Source of the DNA: Thermophilibacter immobilis
Lineage (GTDB): Bacteria; Actinomycetota; Coriobacteriia; Coriobacteriales; Atopobiaceae
Assembly: GCF_015277515.1 (NCBI RefSeq)
Contig: NZ_CP063767.1
Location: forward strand, 124,001-188,000
DNA length: 64,000 nt
Direction: 5' to 3'
In this document: piece by piece, positions 1 through 7,978 of the stretch
How the letters are laid out: each line of letters starts with the position of its first letter
How positions within the stretch are numbered: the first letter of the stretch is position 1
Position numbers and translations under genes: made by a program
The notes under the pieces: model-generated
What the model was told of the DNA's origin: nothing
The model's input: only the letters and a program-made list of their open reading frames with translations
Databases searched by the model: none

Positions 1-561
1 ATGCTCGGGCATGACTTCTTCATGACGCACACCGCCGAGTTCTACGACTTCTATCGAGAGCGGATGATCGCGCCCGACGCGCGGCCCAATCGCGCGCATG
101 AGAAGCTCGCCGAGCTCGAGGCCCAGGGGCACCTGGCGGCTGTGGTCACGCAGAACATCGACGGCCTGCACCAGATGGCGGGCTCGAAGCACGTCCTGGA
201 GCTGCACGGCTCCGTTCATCGCAACATCTGCCAGGAGTGCGGCGCCACCTACTCGGCCGCGTGGGTCCTCGCGCACGAGGGCGTCCCCCACTGCGACGCC
301 TGTGGCGGCCTCGTCAAGCCCGACGTGGTGCTCTATGGGGAGCAGCTCGACGAGCAGGTGCTTCTCGCCAGCGTTCGGGCCATCTCGGAGGCGGACCTCA
401 TGGTCATCGGAGGCACGTCGCTCGTGGTGTACCCCGCAGCAGGCCTTCTGGGCTACTTTGGCGGCTCCGAGCTCGTGGTGGTCAACCGCGACCCCACACC
501 GGCCGACGGCAGGGCGGACCTCGTGTGCGCCTGCGACATAGCGCAGGCCTTCGACTTCTAG
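1..561 (+). CDS. cobB: Sir2-family NAD-dependent protein deacylase (5' truncated by window edge)
   Basis: C-terminal part of a sirtuin, which removes acyl groups from protein lysines using NAD+. Visible: the TQNIDGLHQMAG motif (about residues 50-61 of the fragment) with the NID residues that contact NAD, the catalytic His in LHGS, a four-Cys zinc module (CQEC and CDAC pairs), then VKPDVVLYGE and GGTSLVVYPA, which line the Rossmann nucleotide site. The N-terminal GAGxSxxSGIPDFR loop is missing, so the real start lies upstream of the window and the ATG at position 1 is internal. Ends with TAG. CobB-type assignment is confident; substrate acyl preference cannot be read from this fragment. Confidence 0.9.
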   Translation: MLGHDFFMTHTAEFYDFYRERMIAPDARPNRAHEKLAELEAQGHLAAVVTQNIDGLHQMAGSKHVLELHGSVHRNICQECGATYSAAWVLAHEGVPHCDACGGLVKPDVVLYGEQLDEQVLLASVRAISEADLMVIGGTSLVVYPAAGLLGYFGGSELVVVNRDPTPADGRADLVCACDIAQAFDF

Positions 562-611
562 CTCGACTTCTAGAGCTGTTGAGAAGGACGCCCGCGTCCT
601 CGCGCGGCGGG

Positions 612-617
612 TACAAT
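612..617 (+). promoter_or_regulatory. Candidate -10 box (TACAAT) upstream of folP-folK
   Basis: A TACAAT hexamer 37 bases before the folP-folK start, in the short gap after the sirtuin gene. No convincing -35 at 16-18 bp; a TTGAGA at 579-584 is too far away (27 bp). Promoter assignment is inference. Confidence 0.35.
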
Positions 618-653
618 GAGACGCATGTGAAGAGGCTTGGAGAAGGGAAGGCC

Positions 654-2108
654 ATGCTGAGAGAGAGCTACACCACCTGGAGATGCGGTGCGCACGAGAT
701 CTCGCTCTCCCGCCCGCGGATTATGGGCATCCTCAACGTGACGCCCGACTCCTTCTCTGACGGCGGGCAGAACCTCAACGCCAAGGCGGCCGTCGCGCGG
801 GGCCTGGCCATGCTCGACGAGGGTGCCGACATCATCGACGTGGGCGGCGAGTCCACCCGTCCCGGTCATGTTGCCGTTTCCCCTCAGGAGGAAGCCGAGC
901 GCATTGTGCCCGTGGTGCGCGCGCTCGTGGAGGAGGGTGCCATCGTCTCGGTGGACACGCGCCACGCGGACGTGGCCCGGATGTGCATGCGCCTGGGAGC
1001 CTCAATCGTGAATGACGTCACGGGCTTCACGGATTCCGATATGGTCAAGGTTGCCGCGGATACCTCCTGTGGTTGTGTGATTATGCATTGGGACCAGGAC
1101 GAGGGGGGGCTGGGCACGCACGTTGCGCGCCGCCAGGTCCTTCTCGACGACAGCCGTCCCAACGGGTCCGCCGTGCCCCACCCCGTGACCTCGCAGCGGC
1201 GCTTCACCCTTCCCGAGGAGGCCCCCATCATGCGCCAGGTCATGGGCTTTTTGGGGGACCAGGCTCGCATTCTCCTGCGTGCCGGCGTCGCCCGAGAGCG
1301 CATCTGCCTGGATCCGGGCCCGGGCTTCAACAAGTATGCCGACGAGGATGTGGTCATCCAGCGCGCCACGCACTCCATGGTCTCGATGGGCTATCCGCTC
1401 CTGTGTGCCGTCTCACGCAAGCGCTTCGTGGGGGCCGTCTCGGGCGCGACTGACGTCACGTCGCGCGACGCGGCCACGGCTGGCATCTGTATCTCCGCCA
1501 TCGACCAGGGCGCGCGCATCGTGCGCGTCCACAACGTGGCCGGCGTCTCGCAGGCCATAAACGCCTACTGGGCCGTCTCGCACAAGGACTCGCGTCAGGG
1601 GTTCGTCTCGCTTGGCTCGAACGTGGGCAACCGCGTCGCCAACCTTGCGCGCGCGGTGCAGCTCATCGACGAGATTCCGCTGACCTGCGTGGTCAACGCG
1701 AGCCATGCCTACGAGACCGAGCCTGCCTACGGCATCGCTACCCCGGTGGCCAACGCCGTGGCCGAGATTCGCACCGAGCTCCACCCCCTCGTGCTCATGG
1801 ACAAGCTGCTCGAGGTCGAAGACTCCCTCGGACGCATCCGCGATGATGACCGGGACCCCAAGGAGGCCGGGAGCGGTCCGCGCACGATCGACTGCGACCT
1901 GGTCTGGATTGAGGGCGAGAGTCACGTGGGTGCCAAGCTCACGTTGCCGCATCCCCGCCTGGGGGAGCGCGACTACGTGATCGTGCCCATGGAGGACCTC
2001 ATGCACGATCCCGAGCGCTTCCTCGCACATGCGGGCGTGCGGGTGGCTCCGCGCGAGGAGCGCGTGGGTCATGTGACCGCTGAGCTAGGAGAGGTCGTAT
2101 GGGAGTAG
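654..2108 (+). CDS. folPK: Bifunctional dihydropteroate synthase / HPPK (FolP-FolK fusion)
   Basis: A 484-residue fusion of two folate enzymes. Residues about 22-305 are dihydropteroate synthase, which joins hydroxymethyl-dihydropterin pyrophosphate to p-aminobenzoate: NVTPDSFSDGG at 28-38, DVGGESTRPG, DPGPGFNKY, and SRKRF for the pterin site. Residues about 316-480 are hydroxymethyl-dihydropterin pyrophosphokinase: SLGSNVGNR, YETEP, GPRTIDCDL, PHPRLGERDYV. Start ATG 654 was chosen because it begins just before the conserved DHPS core; the reading frame stays open upstream but that part overlaps cobB. DHPS carries an insertion of roughly 25-30 residues after MHW (from residue 144). No folB or folE is adjacent. 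The last 10 bases overlap the next gene. Confidence 0.93.
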   Translation: MLRESYTTWRCGAHEISLSRPRIMGILNVTPDSFSDGGQNLNAKAAVARGLAMLDEGADIIDVGGESTRPGHVAVSPQEEAERIVPVVRALVEEGAIVSVDTRHADVARMCMRLGASIVNDVTGFTDSDMVKVAADTSCGCVIMHWDQDEGGLGTHVARRQVLLDDSRPNGSAVPHPVTSQRRFTLPEEAPIMRQVMGFLGDQARILLRAGVARERICLDPGPGFNKYADEDVVIQRATHSMVSMGYPLLCAVSRKRFVGAVSGATDVTSRDAATAGICISAIDQGARIVRVHNVAGVSQAINAYWAVSHKDSRQGFVSLGSNVGNRVANLARAVQLIDEIPLTCVVNASHAYETEPAYGIATPVANAVAEIRTELHPLVLMDKLLEVEDSLGRIRDDDRDPKEAGSGPRTIDCDLVWIEGESHVGAKLTLPHPRLGERDYVIVPMEDLMHDPERFLAHAGVRVAPREERVGHVTAELGEVVWE

Positions 2109-2662
2109 AGGGAGATGCCGCGGACGCGACCGTGTCCGTGACGCTTCGCCCCCCGGTGCCCATGGGCTACTTCGGGGGCGTGCCCTTCGTGTGCGCGCTC
2201 GCGGTCTGCGAGGCACTGCGGGAGGCGGGTATCACCGAGGCGGGGGTGGCCTGGCCGTATGACGTAGTCACGCCCCAGGGGCCTCTTGCTGAGGTCCGTG
2301 TGCGTGCGGGCTACGACGAGGAGGGCATGTTCGCCGTCTGCAACGTCTTGATGAATGACGCTGCGGGTTTTGCCTCGGCAGTCAAGAAGGCCGTGCGCGC
2401 TCGCGTGGACGCCTGGGCGGCCTCCGTCTGTGCCAGCTGCGCGGCGGCGGGTCCGCTTGCGTCCGTGCTGTCGGACCTCTTCGACGCGATGCCGCTCATG
2501 GGCGCTCCGGTCGAGGTCGTGCGCTCCGGTCGCTCGTTGGGACGCGGCCTTCTCGGCGGGATGGACGTCTGGGGTCGTGTGACGGTGCACCTGGATGACG
2601 GGCGCACGCTCGAGCTCGCCCCCGAGCAGGGCGGGCTTCGCCCCGTCGGCGAGCAAGACTAG
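2099..2662 (+). CDS. Degenerate biotin-protein-ligase-like protein
   Basis: 187 residues, translationally coupled to folP-folK (10-bp overlap; GGAGAGG ribosome site inside the upstream gene). The pattern resembles the BirA/LplA catalytic fold: TLRPPVP, then ALAVCEALREAG, then AWPYDVV (51-57) in the place of KWPNDV, then PLAEVRVRAGYDEEG...VCNVLMN in the place of KLAGIL...GIGINVN, and a C-terminal SH3-like part (GMDVWGRVTVHLDDGRTLEL). The GRGRxGR biotin-binding loop is absent, the catalytic Lys of KLxGI is Leu, and the Asn of WPND is Tyr. I infer a relative that has lost ligase activity. Assignment by pattern only; a hypothetical protein is the fallback. Confidence 0.55.
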   Translation: MGVEGDAADATVSVTLRPPVPMGYFGGVPFVCALAVCEALREAGITEAGVAWPYDVVTPQGPLAEVRVRAGYDEEGMFAVCNVLMNDAAGFASAVKKAVRARVDAWAASVCASCAAAGPLASVLSDLFDAMPLMGAPVEVVRSGRSLGRGLLGGMDVWGRVTVHLDDGRTLELAPEQGGLRPVGEQD

Positions 2663-2671
2663 CTCCGACGG

Positions 2672-3466
2672 CTAGCTTCGGCGGTCCTGGTTCCGCTCGT
2701 TCTCCCGCAGCCAGATCTCTCGGATGCCGCGCAGCGTGAGGTCGGGGTCGATGGCATCAAAGAGGTCGGTCGCCTGCGCCACCGTGCGTGCGAGGCCACC
2801 CGTCCCCACCACGGTCGCCTCGGGTGCGCCCAGCTCGCTGCGGATGCGCCTGACGAGCCCCTCGGCCTGCGCGGCGGCACCCACCACCAGCCCTGACTGC
2901 AGGGCGGTCTCGGTCGAGTCCCCCAGCGCGTGCGCCGGGGCCTCCACGGACACGCTCGCGAGCTTGGCCGCCTTGGAGAAGAGCGCCTCCGCCGAGAGCA
3001 TGAGGCCCGGGGAGATGGCCCCCCCACGATAGGCACCGGCCTGGTCGACCACGTCGATGTTGGTCGCGGTGCCAAAGTCCACCACGATGACGGGTACCCC
3101 ATAGGTGGCGCGCGCGGCGATGGCGTTGGCGATGCGGTCGGCTCCCACCTGGAGCGGGTCGGGCATCGCGATGCTCATGCCATAGCCGTGGGCCGCACTC
3201 ACGACAAGGGGCGTATGGCCCAGATGGTCCCCTAGACATTGGCGCCATCCGCGCTCGAGCGCGGGAACCACCGAGGCGACCCCCGCGTCGGTCACGCCCG
3301 CCAGGTCGAGGCCGTCCTTCGCAAAGTAGGCGTAGGTGTTCGCGTGCAGCGTGTCCGTGGTGTCGCTGGCGTTTGTCGCCATGCGCCAGCCGTGCACGAG
3401 CGCGCCGTCTGGGCCAAAGAGGCCGAGCGTGGTCTGCGTGTTGCCGACGTCGATGGCAAGGAACAT
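2672..3466 (-). CDS. coaX: Type III pantothenate kinase
   Basis: 264 residues. Phosphorylates pantothenate, the first step of CoA synthesis. ASKHA-fold motifs visible: [13 protein letters not shown] at the N terminus (phosphate loop), [23 protein letters not shown], and [15 protein letters not shown]. Start ATG 3466 is chosen over an in-frame ATG at 3556 because the family begins M(L/F)LAIDVGNT and an AGAGG-type ribosome site precedes it. The gene is convergent with the biotin-ligase-like gene (stops 9 bp apart) and divergent from rpmE. Near bpl-type genes this family is sometimes co-transcribed, but here it is on the opposite strand. Confidence 0.95.
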   Translation of the reverse strand: MFLAIDVGNTQTTLGLFGPDGALVHGWRMATNASDTTDTLHANTYAYFAKDGLDLAGVTDAGVASVVPALERGWRQCLGDHLGHTPLVVSAAHGYGMSIAMPDPLQVGADRIANAIAARATYGVPVIVVDFGTATNIDVVDQAGAYRGGAISPGLMLSAEALFSKAAKLASVSVEAPAHALGDSTETALQSGLVVGAAAQAEGLVRRIRSELGAPEATVVGTGGLARTVAQATDLFDAIDPDLTLRGIREIWLRENERNQDRRS

Positions 3467-3551
3467 GGGTGCCTCTTTCTCTGTCTGGGCGCATGCCCCC
3501 TGATTATCCCCAGCAGGAGACGTCTTCACAGATGTCCCATCGACTTTCTGA

Positions 3552-3639
3552 TACAATCCAACAGTTTACGTGCCTCGTTCGGTTTCGAGGCGACCCCTGC
3601 CCTGGTCGGAAACCAGGGCCGATGCAGAGGAGCTTTGCC
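3552..3639 (+). promoter_or_regulatory. rpmE leader: -10 box and two tandem hairpins (candidate L31 autoregulatory leader)
   Basis: TACAAT at 3552-3557 is a good -10. The following leader folds into two clear hairpins: GCCTCG (3572-3577) with CGAGGC (3586-3591), and an 8-bp perfect stem GCCCTGGT (3599-3606) with ACCAGGGC (3612-3619), followed by AGAGGAG as ribosome site and ATG 3640. Structured leaders bound by L31 are known in several bacterial groups, and I recall one described for Coriobacteria; matching this leader to that family is inference. Confidence 0.5.
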
Positions 3640-4059
3640 ATGAAGCAAGGAATTCATCCCGACTATGTGGAGTGCACCGTTCGATGCACCTGCGGTAACA
3701 CCTGGAAGACTCGCTCCACCAAGAGCGAGATTGTCGTAGACCTCTGCGACAAGTGCCACCCGTTCTACACGGGTCAGCAGAAGCTCGTCGACGCCGGTGG
3801 CCGCGTCCAGCGCTTCTCCAACAAGTTCGGTGGCGCCGCCGCGGCGCAGCTCAAGAAGGCCGAGGAGACCAAGGCCGCCAAGGCCGCCAAGGCTGCTGAG
3901 GAGGCCGCTGCCAAGAAGGCCGCCAAGGAGGCCAAGGCCGCCGAGAAGGCCAAGCGCGCAGCTGAGTTTGCCAAGAAGGCCGAAGTAGAGGTCGCTGCTG
4001 CCCCCGCTTTCGCCGAGGAGGCTCCTGCCGCGACTGCCGAGGCCACTGAGGCCGAGTAA
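3640..4059 (+). CDS. rpmE: 50S ribosomal protein L31 with long Ala/Lys-rich C-terminal extension
   Basis: 139 residues. Residues 1-66 are a zinc-type (C+) L31: [11 protein letters not shown] start, Cys16/Cys18 and Cys36/Cys39 as zinc ligands, CHPFYTG and [12 protein letters not shown]31 is normally about 70-85 residues, so the second half is an extension built from repeats of AAKAAK/EEAAAKK type, predicted to be a charged helix, with an acidic Ala/Pro end. Start chosen at ATG 3640 where the L31 core begins; the frame is open further upstream but lacks homology there. A strong terminator follows at 4082. Confidence 0.95.
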   Translation: MKQGIHPDYVECTVRCTCGNTWKTRSTKSEIVVDLCDKCHPFYTGQQKLVDAGGRVQRFSNKFGGAAAAQLKKAEETKAAKAAKAAEEAAAKKAAKEAKAAEKAKRAAEFAKKAEVEVAAAPAFAEEAPAATAEATEAE

Positions 4060-4081
4060 TCCTACCCACAAGCAACATCGA

Positions 4082-4120
4082 GGGCGCCCCGCAGAGAAGG
4101 CTCTGCGGGGCGCCCCTTTC
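4082..4120 (+). terminator. Rho-independent terminator after rpmE
   Basis: Perfect 15-bp stem (4082-4096 with 4101-4115), loop AAGG, then CTTTC. It would end rpmE transcription. Confidence 0.85.
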
Positions 4121-4177
4121 ATGCCGAAACGTTATGCCGGAACGCGCTCGAGTGGCCCTAAACCCGTGCTCTAAAAA

Positions 4178-4246
4178 CGCGACCATACCCGAACGCCAAG
4201 TCCGGGGCCAAAACTCACCTAAAATCGGCGCTCGGGTATGGTCGGC
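4178..4246. repeat. Long imperfect inverted repeat, possible minus-strand terminator
   Basis: CGACCATACCCGA (4180-4192) is repeated inverted as TCGGGTATGGTCG (4232-4244); the match extends inward to CGCC/GGCG with one mismatch, about 18 bp per arm. The 30-nt centre shows no gene. Read on the minus strand the structure is followed by CGTTTTTAG, and it sits just downstream of the minus-strand gene ending at 4270, so it may act as that gene's terminator. A dispersed repeat is the alternative. The rest of 4121-4269 shows nothing else. Confidence 0.6.
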
Positions 4247-4269
4247 AAAGGAGCAAGCACCACGCGCCT

Positions 4270-5724
4270 CTAGTCCGCCTGCTTCATCACGAAGAGGTCC
4301 GTGTAGACGAGCGTCTCGTCGTAGGGGATGAACAGGAACGAGCCAGTGTGCGGATAGGTGGTCTGCACCACGGCCACCGCGCGGTCCGGATCGTCCGACG
4401 AGCCAAAGCCCAGGGTGACGGTGACGGTGCCTCCCACATCCTCGGGGAGCGTCGCCACGAAGGCAAGATCGCTGCCGGTCGCCTCGTTGTAACCTCCCAC
4501 GAGCGTGGCCGTGAAGAGCACGTCCTCAAAGGCGCTGTCTCCCTCGCAGCTCTGGGCGTCTTCGGAGGGGTGGTCGTGATAGTGAGCCAGGCCACTGATC
4601 GTGCCGGTGAGCTGGGCTCCGCTAGCGGTGACGCTGTTTGCGTCGATTGTGACCGTAAGGCCCGCGTCCCGTGCGGCCAGGCACTTGGTCCCATCGGTCT
4701 CCTGGCTCTGGAAGGTGCCCGTCCATGTGCCCTCAAGTGGATCAAAGGTGCGCGTCTTGGCGCTCTGGCTCACCGTGGCCTGGTCAATCTCCCATTGCCC
4801 GCTGGCCGGCCTAAAGGCGAAGGTGACGTTGAGCTGGCAGGTATAGGACTCGTAGGAGCTCGCCTTGACGCAGTTTATCTGCAGGGTGTCGGTCTGGGCG
4901 TCCTCGTCAAAGGACTCACGGGCAATCTTCACGTCGCTCGTGGCGTAGATGCTGGCAAGGCTCATCTCGTGGGGGGCGGAGTCGTCGTCCGAGTCAAGGG
5001 AGCTCTCGGCGCGCGTCAGCACGACGCTCAGGTTGTCCACGACTTTCTGCTGGTCAACGCCTGAGGTGGCGTGCCAGGCCACCTTCGCGTCGGTCTCGCC
5101 TCCGATTGCGACCCAGGCTCCGTCCACGTGCGCGTATCCCAGAGTCGCGGTCTTCTCGGCGCGCACGGCGTCGCTCGAGAACGTGACCAGGACGTTCGCG
5201 CTCGCGTAGCCGGAGGCCCCGAACTGGGCGTCGTTGCTGGTGATGGCCACCGCGGTCCGCTTGCTCGAGCGCACCTCGACGTCGCGTGCCACCAGGATGG
5301 CGTCCGGGCCAAAGGTACCGCTGGAGTAGGAGGGAGCACCCACGCGCTCAAGGGCGTCATCCGAGATGACCTTGGTGGAGGGGACGCTGCTGGCACGAGC
5401 GAAGGCGAGCGCCAGGAAGACGATGACAACTACGGCAAAAAGAGCTAGGGCGACAAAGGCGGCCCGGTGCTCGTTAGAAAAATGTTTGATGCGATTCGCG
5501 CGGCCTCGCAGATAGCTGCCGAGCGTCAGGGTCACGTCGTGCAGGTGGGGAGCATCCTCTTGGTCAGCAGGTCGTGCGGCCGTGGACTCCGCTTCAAGGA
5601 GGGGGTGCTCCTTGGTTGGCTGTGTGTCGGGAATGCGGGTAGTCTCTCCGGCGAGCGTGTCATCCGCGGCGGCGGGCCCTGCGTCGTCGCGTGCGCGATC
5701 CTTATTTTCTTGGGACTCTGACAT
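4270..5724 (-). CDS. Hypothetical single-span membrane protein with large extracytoplasmic domain
   Basis: 484 residues; family not recognised. Residues 1-80 are a charged, probably disordered cytoplasmic segment; residues 88-109 form one hydrophobic span (LALFAVVVIVFLALAF); the remaining 370 residues are outside, rich in Ser/Thr/Asp and beta-strand-like, with two internal Cys pairs (NCVKASSYESYTC and KCLAAR...SCEGD) that could form disulfides. Type II topology (N-in) is inferred. Start ATG 5724 is preceded by GGGAGG. Divergent from prfA. No catalytic motif seen; a surface or envelope role is a guess. Confidence 0.8.
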   Translation of the reverse strand: MSESQENKDRARDDAGPAAADDTLAGETTRIPDTQPTKEHPLLEAESTAARPADQEDAPHLHDVTLTLGSYLRGRANRIKHFSNEHRAAFVALALFAVVVIVFLALAFARASSVPSTKVISDDALERVGAPSYSSGTFGPDAILVARDVEVRSSKRTAVAITSNDAQFGASGYASANVLVTFSSDAVRAEKTATLGYAHVDGAWVAIGGETDAKVAWHATSGVDQQKVVDNLSVVLTRAESSLDSDDDSAPHEMSLASIYATSDVKIARESFDEDAQTDTLQINCVKASSYESYTCQLNVTFAFRPASGQWEIDQATVSQSAKTRTFDPLEGTWTGTFQSQETDGTKCLAARDAGLTVTIDANSVTASGAQLTGTISGLAHYHDHPSEDAQSCEGDSAFEDVLFTATLVGGYNEATGSDLAFVATLPEDVGGTVTVTLGFGSSDDPDRAVAVVQTTYPHTGSFLFIPYDETLVYTDLFVMKQAD

Positions 5725-5794
5725 GCGGCCTCCCTGTGGATGATGTCCTAGTGTCGCATATCGAGGGCGCGTCGTGGAGCGCCAAGCCCGCCCG

Positions 5795-5822
5795 TTCGAG
5801 CCTTTCGCAGACGGGGTATGAT
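5795..5822 (+). promoter_or_regulatory. Candidate promoter of the prfA operon
   Basis: TTCGAG (5795-5800), 16-bp spacer, TATGAT (5817-5822) in the gap between the divergent membrane-protein gene and prfA. Position and spacing fit a sigma-70-type promoter; strength unknown. Confidence 0.4.
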
Positions 5823-5849
5823 ACTAAGGTTCACACGAGGGAGGACCGC

Positions 5850-5876
5850 ATGTATCTGAGGTTTGACAAGCTCTAG
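5850..5876 (+). CDS. Possible 8-residue leader peptide upstream of prfA
   Basis: ATG TAT CTG AGG TTT GAC AAG CTC TAG (peptide MYLRFDKL) is preceded by a strong GAGGGAGG ribosome site at 5838-5845 and lies between the candidate promoter and prfA, 75 bases before the prfA start. The quality of the ribosome site is the only support; no attenuator helix pair is obvious. Could be chance. Confidence 0.3.
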   Translation: MYLRFDKL

Positions 5877-5951
5877 CTCTGCCGGGCGCGCATAGCGTGT
5901 CCGTGACGGCTGCAAAAACTCAGACCAAGCGCTTCTACCCAAGGAGAAATC

Positions 5952-7019
5952 ATGCAGGACAAGCTCATCAAAATCATCGAGGCCTACGAGGAGCTCGAGA
6001 AGAGGCTCATGGATCCGGACGTCGTCTCGGATCCCAAGGAGTACGCGCGCCTGGCCAAGGAACACGCCAACCAAGCCGAGCTCGTGGCCAAGGCACGTGA
6101 GTACCTCTCGGCCCTCGACGACATCGAGGCGGCCAAGGAGATGCTGCACGAGGCAGCGGACGCTGACGAGAAGGCCATGCTCCAGGATGACATAGCCTCC
6201 AACGAGGCCAAGCTCCCCGCCCTCGAGGACGACATCAAGGTCATGCTCATCCCCGGCGATCCCAACGACGAGAAGGACACGATCGTCGAGATCCGCGCTG
6301 GCGTGGGCGGCGACGAGGCGGCCATCTTTGCCGGGGACCTCTACAGGATGTACCAGCATCTCTGCGAGATGCGCGGGTGGAAGATCGAGGCTCTCTCCTC
6401 GAGCCCGTCGGAGGCTGGTGGCTTCAAGACCATCGAGTTCAAGGTCACGGGCGAGAAGGTCTACTCGATCCTTAAGTACGAGTCGGGCGTCCATCGCGTC
6501 CAGCGCGTCCCCAAGACCGAGAGCCAGGGCCGCATCCAGACCTCCACGGCCACCGTGGCCGTGCTCCCCGAGGCCGACGAGATAGACATCCAGATCAGCC
6601 AGGAGGACCTGCGCATCGACACCTACTGCGCCTCCGGCCCTGGCGGCCAGTGCGTCAACACCACCTACTCGGCGGTGCGCATCACCCACCTGCCCACCAA
6701 TACCGTGGTCCAGTCGCAGGACCAGCGCTCGCAGATCCAGAACCGCGAGGTCTGCATGCAGATGTTGCGCGCCCGCCTCTACGAGAAGGAGCTCGAGCGC
6801 CAGCAGGCCGAGCAGGGCGCCGAGCGCCTCTCGCAGATCGGCCACGGCAACCGCTCCGAGAAGATTCGCACGTACAACCAGCCGCAGGATCGCGTGACTG
6901 ATCACCGGATCGGCTTCAACGGAACCTATAACGGCGTCCTTCTGGGTGACACCCTGCCCAGCGTCATCGAGGCCCTCGCGGCCGCCGAGCGCGCCGAGAA
7001 GCTCGCCCAGGCAGTGTGA
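5952..7019 (+). CDS. prfA: Peptide chain release factor 1
   Basis: 355 residues, full length. RF1 reads UAA and UAG and triggers peptide release. The codon-reading P-x-T tripeptide is PKT at 187-189 (RVPKTESQGRIQT), which separates it from RF2. The catalytic GGQ is at 231-233 in SGPGGQCVNTTYSAVR; the usual Asp after NTT is Tyr here. AAGGAG ribosome site. First gene of a run prfA-prmC-tsaC-rpiB-glyA-upp that precedes the ATP synthase operon, a common Gram-positive order. Stop is TGA. Confidence 0.97.
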   Translation: MQDKLIKIIEAYEELEKRLMDPDVVSDPKEYARLAKEHANQAELVAKAREYLSALDDIEAAKEMLHEAADADEKAMLQDDIASNEAKLPALEDDIKVMLIPGDPNDEKDTIVEIRAGVGGDEAAIFAGDLYRMYQHLCEMRGWKIEALSSSPSEAGGFKTIEFKVTGEKVYSILKYESGVHRVQRVPKTESQGRIQTSTATVAVLPEADEIDIQISQEDLRIDTYCASGPGGQCVNTTYSAVRITHLPTNTVVQSQDQRSQIQNREVCMQMLRARLYEKELERQQAEQGAERLSQIGHGNRSEKIRTYNQPQDRVTDHRIGFNGTYNGVLLGDTLPSVIEALAAAERAEKLAQAV

Positions 7020-7075
7020 GCCCTGGGATATGATGCGGGCTACCAACCGGTCCGCGAGAGGGAAGGACGTGACTC

Positions 7076-7978
7076 GTGGCGCAAGAACCATGGACCACCA
7101 AGCGCATCCTCGACTGGACGAGCGGCTACCTCGAGCGTAAGGGAGACGAGCACCCGCGTCTCTCGGCGGAGTGGCTGCTCGCCGACGTCACGGGCCTCTC
7201 GCGCGTGGAGCTCTACGTCAACTTCGACCGGCCCCTCTCGCCCGATGAGCTCGCGTGCATGCACGCGGCAATCGAGCAACGTGCGGCTGGTGAGCCGCTC
7301 CAGTACGTGACCGGCGAGATGCCCTTTCGCCACATCGTCTTGCGCTGCGAGAAGGGCGTGCTCATCCCGCGTCCCGAGACGGAGATTCTTGTGGACGCGG
7401 CGCTTGAGGGCGTAGACCGCGCGGCGGACGTGGGCGCGGATCCCGCGCGCGTGCTCGAGGTGGGGACCGGCACCGGCTGCATCGCGCTCTCGATCGCCTC
7501 GGAGCGTCCTGGCACCGAGGTCGTGGCCACTGACCTCTCCGAGGAGGCCGTTCGCCTGGCCACGCGCAACTGCGAAGCGCTTGAGCTGGGCGAGGTCGTG
7601 AGCATCGTGCAAACGGACCTTGCCGCCGACGTTGACCCGTCGCTCATGGGGAGCTTCTCGGTGCTTGTCTGCAACCCACCGTACATTCCCACCTCGGTCC
7701 TCTCCGAGCAGGTGCCAGCTGAGGTGGTCGACCACGAGCCCGCGCTCGCCCTTGACGGCGGCTCCGACGGACTCGACGTCTATCGGCGCCTCCTGGGGCT
7801 GGCCCCCGTTGCGCTCGCACCGGGGGGCATGCTCGCCGTCGAGCTCTACGAGGGCTCGCTCGACGCTGCCGCCGCGCTCGCGCGAGCCCAGGGCGGCTGG
7901 GAGAGGGTCGAGATATGCGAGGACCTCACCCATCGCCCGCGCATTCTTGTGGCCGTCAGAAAGGCGGAGAAACGATGA
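7076..7978 (+). CDS. prmC: Release factor glutamine methyltransferase
   Basis: 300 residues, GTG start after GAGGGAAGG. Methylates the Gln of the GGQ motif of RF1 and RF2. An N-terminal helical domain recognises the factor; the SAM-binding core has EVGTGTGCIALSIA, and NPPY at 200-203 binds the Gln amide. IPRPETE and the C-terminal LEPGG-like LAPGGMLAVEL are typical. Placed directly after its substrate gene prfA; its stop overlaps the tsaC start (ATGA). Confidence 0.96.
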   Translation: MAQEPWTTKRILDWTSGYLERKGDEHPRLSAEWLLADVTGLSRVELYVNFDRPLSPDELACMHAAIEQRAAGEPLQYVTGEMPFRHIVLRCEKGVLIPRPETEILVDAALEGVDRAADVGADPARVLEVGTGTGCIALSIASERPGTEVVATDLSEEAVRLATRNCEALELGEVVSIVQTDLAADVDPSLMGSFSVLVCNPPYIPTSVLSEQVPAEVVDHEPALALDGGSDGLDVYRRLLGLAPVALAPGGMLAVELYEGSLDAAAALARAQGGWERVEICEDLTHRPRILVAVRKAEKR

